A DNA stretch of 9,121 nucleotides from Pseudomonadota bacterium (GTDB taxonomy: Bacteria; Pseudomonadota; Alphaproteobacteria; Acetobacterales; Acetobacteraceae): the NCBI GenBank assembly GCA_021807975.1, contig JAKBCJ010000105.1, positions 1-9,121 of the forward strand, written 5' to 3'. Under the pieces are notes generated by a model, which worked only from the letters and a program-made list of their open reading frames with translations, had not been told where the DNA came from and searched no databases. The translations under genes and the position numbers were made by a program. Below are positions 1-5,986 of the stretch, piece after piece; the first letter of the stretch is position 1, and every line of letters begins with the position of its first letter.

Positions 1-1019
1 CGCTTGGTGTGTCTCGGGGGAACGATTTCGCGCTGCTGGATCGGCTGGGCGGGGATGTCGCCGGGGCGTTGCAGTTTTTGCCGCCGGGCGAGTTGCCGAC
101 GCCGCGATCGTCCGCTCAACCGGTGGTACTGGACGATGATGCGCTGATCGGGGTTTTGGACCGGTTGACCATCCGGCCGTTGCTGGCTGGGGAGGACGGG
201 CTGCGGCTTTCCTTGGCCGGCGCACAGACGAAGGTGCCGGTGGTTTTGGTCGATGGTACCGTTGCGCTGCCGGCGCCGGGTCAGCCCACGACTCATATTC
301 TGAAGCCGCCAATGGGGCGCTTTCCGGCGACGACGGAGAACGAGGCGTTCGTCATGCGTTTGGCGGCGGCGGTCGGGTTGGATGTGGCGGCGGTCGAGGC
401 TCGTGTTGTCTGCGGTCGGACGTTTCTGCTGGTGACGCGATACGACCGGGCTTTGCTCGCGGACGGCAGCGTGCGGCGGGTTCACCAGGAGGATTTCTGT
501 CAGGCGCTCGGTGTGCCCAGCGAGACGAAATACGCCACCGAGGGCGGGCCGACGCTGAAGGATTGTTTCGCGCTGGTGCGACGGGTTTCGGTGCTGCCGG
601 CGGTGGATGTGCTGCGGTTGTTGGATGCGGTGATCTTCAACCTGGTGGTCGGCAATGCCGGCGTGCATGGTAAGAATTTCTCGGTTTTGTATGGGGCGCA
701 AGGCGCACGGCTGACTCCGCTGTACGATTTACTCTCGACGGTTGTTTATCCGGCGTTGTCGCCGAAACTGGCGATGCGGATCGGCCGGCGGGCGACGCTG
801 GAGGAGATGGACGCGAAAGGGTGGGCCGGCTTCGCGGCGGATGCGGGGATCGGGTTACCGCTGGTGCGCCGGCGGGTCGGCGAACTGTGCGCGCGGATCG
901 GAGCTTCGGCCTCTGTGGTGGCTGAGGCGCTGGTGGGGCGGGGTCTGGACACGGACGCAATCGCGCGGCACGCGGCGATGGTAGTGGCGCGGGCGGAGCA
1001 GTGCGCGGTGACGGGCTGA
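1..1019 (+). CDS. hipA: HipA-family serine/threonine kinase toxin, 5'-partial, altered catalytic loop
   Basis: Type II toxin of the HipBA family. Known members are kinases that phosphorylate targets such as glutamyl-tRNA synthetase and cause growth arrest. The frame is open to the window edge, and the first visible residues (LGVSRGNDFALL, then GGDVAGALQF) belong to the middle of the N-terminal domain, so the true start and any hipB lie upstream. Counting from the GTG at 9, the visible kinase signatures are RLSLAGAQTK (66-75, the loop holding the autophosphorylated Ser in E. coli HipA), THILKPP with Lys99, an ENEAF helix (110-114), LLVTRYDR, the QEDFCQALG..S.KY.TEGGP segment, and LYDLLST with the metal-binding Asp240. 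The catalytic loop reads GNAGVHGKNFS (215-225), where the family has GNxDxHxKN: the Asp equivalent to E. coli D309 is Gly218. The gene is GC-rich like the host backbone. The family call is firm; kinase activity is doubtful. Confidence 0.92.
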   Translation, partial: LGVSRGNDFALLDRLGGDVAGALQFLPPGELPTPRSSAQPVVLDDDALIGVLDRLTIRPLLAGEDGLRLSLAGAQTKVPVVLVDGTVALPAPGQPTTHILKPPMGRFPATTENEAFVMRLAAAVGLDVAAVEARVVCGRTFLLVTRYDRALLADGSVRRVHQEDFCQALGVPSETKYATEGGPTLKDCFALVRRVSVLPAVDVLRLLDAVIFNLVVGNAGVHGKNFSVLYGAQGARLTPLYDLLSTVVYPALSPKLAMRIGRRATLEEMDAKGWAGFAADAGIGLPLVRRRVGELCARIGASASVVAEALVGRGLDTDAIARHAAMVVARAEQCAVTG

Positions 1020-1100
1020 TGAACGGCGGGGCTGGTTGGCGCCCACCTCGGTCATCTCATGGCTATGTGCCACCTTGCGGTCTATGCTGGTCACGAAGCT

Positions 1101-1114
1101 AAGCCGGCCGGCTT
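1101..1114. promoter_or_regulatory. 14-bp perfect palindrome, candidate operator
   Basis: AAGCCGGCCGGCTT is a perfect self-complementary 14-mer. It ends two bases before the Shine-Dalgarno (AAGAGG, 1117-1122) of the downstream two-gene cassette. A poor promoter-like pair (TTGCGG at 1075-1080, then GCTAAG 17 bp later) would place it over the -10 and start region, fitting a repressor site. It could also act as a small RNA hairpin near the ribosome binding site. The operator role is inferred from position only. Confidence 0.35.
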
Positions 1115-1127
1115 TCAAGAGGTTCGA

Positions 1128-1814
1128 ATGAATGACGTAGATGTCCTGGTAACGACCGTAACAGACAGATGGAATAATGATCACCAAGCCTTCTTTGTGG
1201 CCCAGGTGAAACCGTTTCTGGCCAAACATGGAATTGATATTGCTGTATTTTTTGAAGGGCAGCAAGTCAGGCAGTATCTAGAAAACAAAGTTCCGGCGCT
1301 CAAGCTGATCCAGCACGAGCGTGAACCGACGAACTGGGCCATTGTGCCGGCTGACGCCGCTGTCATACCTCCCTATTCGCAATATTTCACCAGCAAGCGG
1401 AATAAGCCGCGCGCGAAGATCGATTTTCCCTATCAGAACGCGTTAAAGGTTGCATTTACGCGACCGATTGGGGCCGGGCAGCGGCGCTGGGTTTTCACTG
1501 CGCCCGCACGCTTTCTCGATCTTCCAGCCACTGAGATGCCGGTAGGCGCCTTCGAGGTGACTTCGGCGAACGTTGAAGAGCAGGCCGACGAGACTCGGAG
1601 CGCCGAACTCATCGAGAATTGGATCAGTCAGAACGGACTTGATTCTGATCAATATCGCTTCTCAAAATTCTCGAGCCTAACCAAGCCTAAGGCGCATCGG
1701 TCAGCGCTCCACCAACTCCTAGCGCTGCTACCGGCCGAGGATCTGGATCGCGTGTCGCTTCCGCTGGATGTCGTTCGTAAACTCTTGGATCGACCGGAAG
1801 AGCATCAACGGTGA
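1128..1814 (+). CDS. Hypothetical protein, first gene of a coupled two-gene cassette
   Basis: I do not recognise this 228-aa protein. The frame is open from an ATG at 1059, but I chose the ATG at 1128 because AAGAGG (1117-1122) lies five bases before it, while the 1059 start has no such site. The protein is soluble, with no signal peptide or membrane segment. It has an N-terminal part rich in alternating hydrophobics (FFVAQVKPFLAKHGIDIAVF, 22-41), a central basic and aromatic stretch (PPYSQYFTSKRNKPRAK, 81-97), a WVFTAPARFLDLP strand-like segment (121-133), and an acidic then helical C-terminus (150-225). Its stop overlaps the GTG start of the next gene, implying translational coupling and probably a joint function. 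Base composition is clearly less GC-rich than hipA or bchP, which suggests acquisition by transfer. Toxin-antitoxin or defence roles are possible, but nothing in the sequence proves one. Confidence 0.75.
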   Translation: MNDVDVLVTTVTDRWNNDHQAFFVAQVKPFLAKHGIDIAVFFEGQQVRQYLENKVPALKLIQHEREPTNWAIVPADAAVIPPYSQYFTSKRNKPRAKIDFPYQNALKVAFTRPIGAGQRRWVFTAPARFLDLPATEMPVGAFEVTSANVEEQADETRSAELIENWISQNGLDSDQYRFSKFSSLTKPKAHRSALHQLLALLPAEDLDRVSLPLDVVRKLLDRPEEHQR

Positions 1815-2716
1815 TCGTCGCAGTTGCAGGCATCCCCTCCGACCACTTCAATCGCATTCAAAAGCTGGCGCCCGGGATTTTCGGGAACAAAGCAGTCTTT
1901 CTCGGTACCCCGCTTCGGCCAGGAGGCGACGGCAACTATCGGCCCGATCACGACCATGTTTCCTCACTTGCAGAGAACATGGTCAAGCGGATCAAGCTGG
2001 AGCCTACTCTTGTGAAGCAAGGGTGCGGCATCATCATTCTTGCGCCCGAAGGCTATGATGCTGGTCCTAGCGAAGCACTGTTCAAGCCTTTCGCCCTCGT
2101 CCGAGCTGCCATTCTGCCCACGCCAGTTCTAACCAACGGCCGACCCGGTGAAATGTGTGGCAATCAGATTGCCAGGGCGCTGCGCGACGTTGCCGCGCCC
2201 CTAGGCCGGGCCGTCACCGCAATGAACACCGAGGTGCGTGCGCGGCTGAACCGCTCGCCACTCTTGCTGCCAATTCGAAACTTCGAATCGGAACTGCTAC
2301 AGGAGGTCGTGCTGGAACTCGCCGTCACCCTGCCGAGAGCCAAGGACCCGAACACTACAATTGCGGCGGCATGTTGCCGGATCGAGCAAGAGTTTCCCTT
2401 CGGCAAGATTGGGGGGAGTTCAAGACGCTGCTTCATGAACGGGAAGGAGGTCCAATTCCGACCGCCTAACGGAGCACTGCACGGTGTGGCCGCAAGCTCC
2501 GATCCCCCGCACAACCGCGATTGCTACTTAAACGGGCTGCTGCGGTTAGGCGGGAGTTATGATCCGGGCTTCCATTATGACTGTATTCGCGATCGATCAG
2601 AGGGCCGCCGCCGAATACCGCTCGTCGGCAAATTTTATGACTGCCACGGCTCGTTTCGGCCGCAAACAGGTGACCCGCATCTCAATATCGGGTCGAACGA
2701 TTTCGTGAGACCTTAG
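1811..2716 (+). CDS. Hypothetical protein with Cys/His-rich C-terminal domain, second cassette gene
   Basis: A 301-aa protein of unknown family. It starts at GTG 1811, overlapping the stop of the previous gene by four bases (GTGA), so it is probably translated by reinitiation. The N-terminal half (1-130) looks like an alpha/beta fold, with strands MIVAVAGIP, KAVFLGTPL, CGIIILAPEG and AAILPTPVL separated by helices. A helical middle (135-195) follows. The C-terminal ~100 residues are rich in Cys and His: Cys207, His234, Cys238, FHYDC (254-258), FYDCHG (275-280), and a terminal HLNIGSNDFVRP (290-301). Cys238, Cys258 and Cys278 are spaced exactly 20 residues apart. This compact His/Asp/Asn-containing end resembles an enzymatic or toxin-like tip, but that is an impression rather than a match. 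It shares the lower GC content of its partner and has no signal peptide or membrane segment. Confidence 0.72.
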   Translation: MIVAVAGIPSDHFNRIQKLAPGIFGNKAVFLGTPLRPGGDGNYRPDHDHVSSLAENMVKRIKLEPTLVKQGCGIIILAPEGYDAGPSEALFKPFALVRAAILPTPVLTNGRPGEMCGNQIARALRDVAAPLGRAVTAMNTEVRARLNRSPLLLPIRNFESELLQEVVLELAVTLPRAKDPNTTIAAACCRIEQEFPFGKIGGSSRRCFMNGKEVQFRPPNGALHGVAASSDPPHNRDCYLNGLLRLGGSYDPGFHYDCIRDRSEGRRRIPLVGKFYDCHGSFRPQTGDPHLNIGSNDFVRP

Positions 2717-2729
2717 CTTCATATCTAAC

Positions 2730-2756
2730 ACCATCCCATTGAAAAGACGGGATGGT
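2730..2756 (+). terminator. Hairpin after the two-gene cassette, possible terminator
   Basis: ACCATCCC (2730-2737) and GGGATGGT (2749-2756) form a perfect 8-bp stem with an 11-base loop, starting 13 bases after the stop of the 301-aa gene. No run of T follows (TGGGTCGTC), so it is not a textbook intrinsic terminator. It may protect the mRNA 3' end or act with Rho. Confidence 0.4.
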
Positions 2757-2837
2757 TGGGTCGTCTGATTGACGAGGAATGGCCAACTTGGCAAAAGCGA
2801 TCACATTCTTTTCAGACGGCGGCCCAAAGGGAAAGTA

Positions 2838-2868
2838 TCTGGGTGACAATCTTCCGATGTCACCCAGA
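2838..2868. repeat. 11-bp perfect inverted repeat with 9-base loop
   Basis: TCTGGGTGACA (2838-2848) is exactly repeated in inverse orientation as TGTCACCCAGA (2858-2868). The stem is strong enough for an RNA hairpin in either direction, and the geometry would also fit a dimeric protein's binding site. No T-run follows on the plus strand. Two CCTAGG palindromes (2874-2879, 2883-2888) and a GGGG-ttg-CCCC repeat (2895-2905) follow immediately. Confidence 0.6.
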
Positions 2869-3256
2869 CTATTCCTAGGTTGCCTAGGCCTGTCGGGGTT
2901 GCCCCCTGGCACGTCTTATGCCCAAACGTCCCAACCAGCGGGGGCTCTGCAGAACCAGCCGCCGGATTTCGGCCCGTTAGGCAAAGCAGAATGGGTGCGC
3001 AACCATCACATCTGCTTTTCGCTAGGCACTTTCCGCCCGAGGGAGGTAGGTGCGCATGCGGCCTCTACCACTAAGTGTGGCGCACGCTATTTAGCGACTC
3101 GCCAACTGTCGCGCAAGTTTCGAAAGTTAAAATATTTGATGGGCTGACTCTAGGGTTTGTCGAGCATGGACATAGCCGCCGTGTGCCGCCGCTGCGGCCG
3201 CCATGGCCGGTCTACTCAGACAACTTTACAATCGCTTTTGATCTTTTTGGCTGAAA

Positions 3257-3300
3257 AGCAGCCGAACGCTTTCCTGCCAATCTTGGCCGGTTAGGCTGCT
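3257..3300. repeat. 44-base imperfect palindrome
   Basis: The outer arms AGCAGCC (3257-3263) and GGCTGCT (3294-3300) pair perfectly. A one-base mismatch and AA/TT pairs lie inside them, and the centre has GCCAA (3276-3280) facing TTGGC (3283-3287). The left arm carries about five unpaired bases. It could be an RNA hairpin, a REP-like element or part of a recombination site. Confidence 0.45.
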
Positions 3301-3600
3301 GCTACGCAGGAGCACTTTGGATCGAGAAGAATCCAACATCGACCCACTGGCCGCGTTAGCGTTGGTGGATCTCAATTCAACGGCGCATATCGAGCCGCAC
3401 GATTTATTCCCCGGACGCTTTTGCACCGTCAAGGCTCCGAAAAACCCAGGAACATGGGCGATGGCGGGTTAAACCTCCGGACGGTCGCTACTTTCACCGG
3501 CCATTTGGGCCGGGAATCTGCTATACCGCTGGCATCATCGCGGCGTGGCGCATTCGCCGGCCGGGATCACACCAGACCCAACGACTTTCACAGGCGAAGC

Positions 3601-3641
3601 TGGTCCCCTGCGGGACATCACATTTGCCACAGTGGGGACCA
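3601..3641. repeat. 8-bp inverted repeat upstream of the serine recombinase
   Basis: TGGTCCCC (3601-3608) and GGGGACCA (3634-3641) are perfect inverse copies 25 bases apart. A competing smaller hairpin, GTCCC-ctgc-GGGAC, occupies 3603-3616. The repeat lies about 140 bp before the recombinase start, where resolvase-type enzymes often keep their crossover or regulatory sites. That role is inferred from position. Confidence 0.35.
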
Positions 3642-3782
3642 ATCACTTGGGTAATCTGGCGGTTGCTCCGCGCGGTCAGACCAGAAATCCCGACCGAACT
3701 GCCAACCTCACCGCCCCCAATCCCAGGGCGGCGCCCCCGTACACAACCACAGAGGACCGTATAGGAGTGTCCGACCCGAACC

Positions 3783-4502
3783 ATGGCCCGCCGAGCCGTT
3801 CTGAGGTCGGTCACCGGGCCGGGTTCGTTTCCGTCGTTTGTCGCCTACTACCGCGTCAGCACCGATAAACAGGGCCGCTCCAGCCTTGGTTTGGAAGCCC
3901 AGAGGGAAGCCGTCGTCCGCCACGTCCAGTCCGTCAACGGCCTGATCGTTGCGGAAATGCAGGAGGTCGAATCCGGCAAGCGCGCCGATCGGCCGCAGCT
4001 TCTCGCCGCGATCTCAGCCTGCCGCGTCCGCCGCGCCACGCTGGTCATCGCCAAGCTCGACCGGCTGACCCGCAACGTCGCTTTCCTGGCCAACCTCATG
4101 GAAAGCGGCATCGAATTCGTCGCCTGCGACAACCCGCATGCGACCCGTTTCACCATCCACATCCTGGCCGCGGTTGCCGAACACGAGCGGGAGATGATCT
4201 CCGCCCGCACCACGGCCGCCCTCGCCGCCGCAAAAGCGCGCGGTGTGCGGCTCGGTAACCCCAACCTCCGGGGCGGCAATCCCTCAGCCTCGCGCTTGGC
4301 GAGTGCGGCGAAGTCCGCGCTGGCCAACGAGTATGCGGCCGACGTTCAGCCGTTCATCGACGCGGCCCGCCGTGCCGGAGCGGACACGCTCGGCCAGATC
4401 GCCAAGGCACTGATCGCACGCGGCGTTCGGACGCCGAGCGATGGTGAGCGATGGACGCACGTGCAGGTGCGGCGAACGCTGCTGCGGGTTTCGGCGGGGT
4501 GA
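3783..4502 (+). CDS. Serine recombinase (resolvase/invertase family)
   Basis: Site-specific DNA recombinase using a serine nucleophile. The catalytic domain covers about residues 18-155: AYYRVST (21-27) carries the conserved Arg24 and nucleophile Ser26, KLDRLTRN (91-98) carries the conserved Asp93, Arg94 and Arg97, and EHERE (133-137) begins the long helix leading to the DNA-binding part. The C-terminal region (about 195-235) has the pattern TLGQIAKALIARGVRTPS..ERW seen in the helix-turn-helix part of short 'recombinase' proteins. At 239 aa it is the size of small resolvases, not of large phage serine integrases. The ATG at 3783 follows an in-frame stop at 3762-3764 and has no close Shine-Dalgarno (GGAG at 3764-3767 is 15 bases away), so about 15 residues before the usual domain start may be extra. 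The catalytic residues appear intact. The next gene follows at 11 bp, suggesting co-transcription. Confidence 0.93.
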   Translation: MARRAVLRSVTGPGSFPSFVAYYRVSTDKQGRSSLGLEAQREAVVRHVQSVNGLIVAEMQEVESGKRADRPQLLAAISACRVRRATLVIAKLDRLTRNVAFLANLMESGIEFVACDNPHATRFTIHILAAVAEHEREMISARTTAALAAAKARGVRLGNPNLRGGNPSASRLASAAKSALANEYAADVQPFIDAARRAGADTLGQIAKALIARGVRTPSDGERWTHVQVRRTLLRVSAG

Positions 4503-4513
4503 CGGAGGAAGTT

Positions 4514-5038
4514 ATGGACGTTCTCGAACTGGATATGGATCTGACTGAATCTCCTCGCCCTCGTTTCTTCTATGGCGTTCAAGGCACCAAGTTCGCGGAT
4601 GCCGCCGAGGCCTGGTTCTGGACGCTGGATTGCCTCGAAGCCCGCGCCGACGGATCGAAAGCGTGCGCATCCCTGAAACTGGGGCGCCCCTGCGATCCGG
4701 ACGACGTCGTGAACGCCATGCGGCGGCTCGCTCTGCCGAAGGTTCATGCCCGGACGGTGATGGCATGGGGAAAAAAGCGCACAGCGCCGCCCGAGGGCAG
4801 CGACGCGCTGCGACTTTGGAACGAGGTGATGGAACGCCTGACGATCACCCTGCAGGCGAAGGGCATTGTTCGGACACCGGCGTCGTCGGATCTGGAACTG
4901 GTTGACGCCCTGCTGACCGGAATTGACCAGTCGCCGGTCTTGGAACCTGGCTTGATCGTCGGCATCGGCGGCTTTCGCCATCGGGTGACGGCGACTGTTC
5001 GGTTGCCTATCAGCAAGATATCCGCCGATCGCTCTTAA
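4514..5038 (+). CDS. Hypothetical protein co-transcribed with the serine recombinase
   Basis: A 174-aa soluble protein I cannot assign to a named family. The ATG at 4514 is preferred over in-frame upstream starts because GGAGG (4504-4508) sits five bases before it and it lies just after the recombinase stop (4500-4502). The N-terminus is acidic (MDVLELDMDLTESP), followed by an aromatic segment (AAEAWFWTLDCLEARADG), CDPDDVVNAMRRLALPKVHARTV with a helical, possibly DNA-binding look, and a LWNEVMERL...KGIV helix. The style resembles small hypothetical proteins common in alphaproteobacterial mobile regions. Its tight linkage to the recombinase suggests an accessory or regulatory role in the same element, for example a directionality factor or a phage-type regulator, but this is inference from position. 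Confidence 0.75.
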   Translation: MDVLELDMDLTESPRPRFFYGVQGTKFADAAEAWFWTLDCLEARADGSKACASLKLGRPCDPDDVVNAMRRLALPKVHARTVMAWGKKRTAPPEGSDALRLWNEVMERLTITLQAKGIVRTPASSDLELVDALLTGIDQSPVLEPGLIVGIGGFRHRVTATVRLPISKISADRS

Positions 5039-5073
5039 CCTCGAAATCGTCGTGGCCGCCGGGCCAAGCCGGG

Positions 5074-5151
5074 ATGCCCGACCCCACAGGCCGAGAAATC
5101 GCCGCACTCAAAGCGCCGGCTGGCAAAGGCCGCGCACAGCGGTTATCTTAA
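5074..5151 (+). pseudogene. Possible N-terminal remnant of a tyrosine integrase
   Basis: A 25-codon frame starts with MPDPTGREIAALKAP and ends in AQRLS before a TAA. The pattern of short N-terminus, 'IxALKAP', basic linker and 'RLS' resembles the beginning of integrases with an arm-binding N-terminal domain, where 'RLSDGxGL' normally follows. Here the sequence stops right after RLS, as expected if a recombination junction cut the gene near 5148. The stretch is too short to be sure and has no strong ribosome binding site. It could equally be a chance open frame. Confidence 0.25.
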
Positions 5152-5202
5152 ATTCCCGAGCCGCTACCAGTCCAACCGATGGGGTCCACCTCACTGAGAT
5201 GA

Positions 5203-5574
5203 TCAGGATACGGCCGGTTCATCGGGCAGAAGTTCGTCAACGCTGAGGCCCAACCGTCGGGCGAGCCGCTGATAGACCGAAACCGAGCCCTCTCTTTGAC
5301 CGTTTTCCAGTTGGGCCAGATAGGGTTGAGAAACGCCAATCTCCCGGGCCATGTCCGCTTGCGTGAACCCGCGATGCTTGCGCCAAAATGCCAACGGTGT
5401 AGCTGCGGCGAGGTAGACATCGACGTTGGCGCCGGAAAGCGTTAGAATCGTGCCGGACGCGATAGCACGCATGGCGGCTTCGGCATCGCGCGCGTCGATC
5501 AGGTCTTGATAGTCTTCGGCGCTCATCGTCACCAGACGCTCCCCGTCGGGCGAGATCGTGGTTTGGATGGTCAT
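5203..5574 (-). CDS. XRE-family HTH antitoxin
   Basis: A 123-aa DNA-binding antitoxin paired with the RelE-like toxin gene just upstream. The N-terminal part (about 1-45, with MSAEDYQDLIDARDAEAAM) resembles the toxin-neutralising helices of RelB/Phd-type antitoxins. Residues about 58-116 form a classic helix-turn-helix: LAFWRKHRGFTQADMAREIG, then VSQPYLAQLENGQREGSV, ending LGLSVDELLP. By analogy with the family, it should bind the toxin and repress the shared promoter. It starts three bases after the toxin stop, so the pair is one operon with the toxin gene first, as in higBA-type modules. It appears complete, with no obvious terminator behind it. Confidence 0.92.
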   Translation of the reverse strand: MTIQTTISPDGERLVTMSAEDYQDLIDARDAEAAMRAIASGTILTLSGANVDVYLAAATPLAFWRKHRGFTQADMAREIGVSQPYLAQLENGQREGSVSVYQRLARRLGLSVDELLPDEPAVS

Positions 5575-5577
5575 GGT

Positions 5578-5835
5578 CTACGTCCCTTCGTTATAAGCAC
5601 TGCCGCGCGGCCCGACTCGAACGATCGATAACTCTGCGTCGGTCTCGACAAAAATCACTCGGTAGTCGCCAACCCGTATCCGGCTGGCCGACGATCCAAC
5701 AAGCGGTGTCACGTTGTTCGCGTGAGCCGCCGGGTCTGCCGCATAGTCCTCCACGGCTCGCTTGATCCGGGCCGCCATGTTGCCGTGCCGCTTCAAATTC
5801 CTCAGGGCCTCGGTCGTATAGCGAACCGTCTTCAT
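5578..5835 (-). CDS. RelE/ParE-superfamily toxin
   Basis: An 85-aa toxin, normal length for the family. RelE-like members cut mRNA on the ribosome; ParE-like members target gyrase. The sequence shows the family plan: N-terminal RYTTEALRNLKR, a helix with RIKRAVEDYAADPAAHANNVTPL, the diagnostic core SRIRVGDYRVIF (51-62), and the C-terminal IVRVGPRGSAYN. The family often has 'GxxxxRLRVGDYRVIF' and 'IGPRGxxY', so the basic residues proposed for catalysis or binding are kept. There is no Shine-Dalgarno before the ATG, and a promoter -10 box ends only six bases upstream, so the message is probably leaderless. The antitoxin gene follows after three bases. It looks intact and functional. Confidence 0.92.
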   Translation of the reverse strand: MKTVRYTTEALRNLKRHGNMAARIKRAVEDYAADPAAHANNVTPLVGSSASRIRVGDYRVIFVETDAELSIVRVGPRGSAYNEGT

Positions 5836-5841
5836 GGATCG

Positions 5842-5870
5842 AATATAGCGGAAAGTTATAATTAAGGCAA
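5842..5870 (-). promoter_or_regulatory. Sigma70-type promoter of the toxin-antitoxin operon
   Basis: Read on the minus strand, TTGCCT (5870-5865) and TATATT (5847-5842) are 17 bp apart, a near-ideal -35/-10 pair in an AT-rich island within GC-rich DNA. The -10 box ends six bases before the toxin ATG (5835-5833), so transcription should start at or next to the start codon. The AT-rich spacer (TTATAATTAA on the plus strand, 5857-5866) is an imperfect palindrome that could be the antitoxin operator. Confidence 0.6.
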
Positions 5871-5986
5871 TCGGGAGGATGCGGGGGACCCGATGGCTGG
5901 TCTCAAGCGGCCGCTGCGGTCGCGTCCGTCAGGCGTCACACAGCGTGCGCGCGGCGATCTATCATTTCAAAGGAATCGATTACAAA

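Larger units (their letters stand above)
2717..3782. other. Gene-poor interval with multiple inverted repeats
   Basis: About 1.07 kb in which I find no convincing gene. Open frames of 60-120 codons exist on both strands (for example 2779-3147 +, 3545-3868 +, 3226-3432 - and 3521-3814 -), but they lack good ribosome binding sites, recognisable motifs or consistent codon use. Structured DNA is frequent: a hairpin at 2838-2868, a 44-base imperfect palindrome at 3257-3300, and inverted repeats at 3497-3513 and 3601-3641. The part nearest 3783 probably holds the promoter and perhaps the recombination site of the serine recombinase. The rest may be decayed genes or the scar of earlier insertions. 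Confidence 0.6.

Noticed and set aside
855..1265. Minus-strand frame of 136 codons with a coding-looking stretch (VTSIDRKVAHSHEMTEV) opposite 1025-1095
   Set aside because: It spans the end of hipA and the start of the cassette gene on the other strand, has no ribosome binding site, and only the short middle part looks protein-like. It may be a tiny transposase remnant but cannot be supported.
2273..2288. ATTCGAA-ac-TTCGAAT inverted repeat
   Set aside because: It lies inside the 301-aa gene with intact coding on both sides; a short repeat of this size is expected by chance.
2779..3147. 122-codon plus-strand frame after the cassette
   Set aside because: No Shine-Dalgarno, no recognisable motif, irregular composition, and it contains the palindrome cluster; more likely non-coding.
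3521..3868. Overlapping open frames on both strands before the recombinase (107 aa +, 97 aa -)
   Set aside because: Pro/Thr- or Arg/Gly-rich chance frames of GC-rich DNA that run into the recombinase gene; no motif or ribosome binding site.
4346..5107. 253-codon minus-strand frame opposite the recombinase end and the 174-aa gene
   Set aside because: It is antisense to two well-supported genes and shows the Arg/His-rich composition of a shadow frame.
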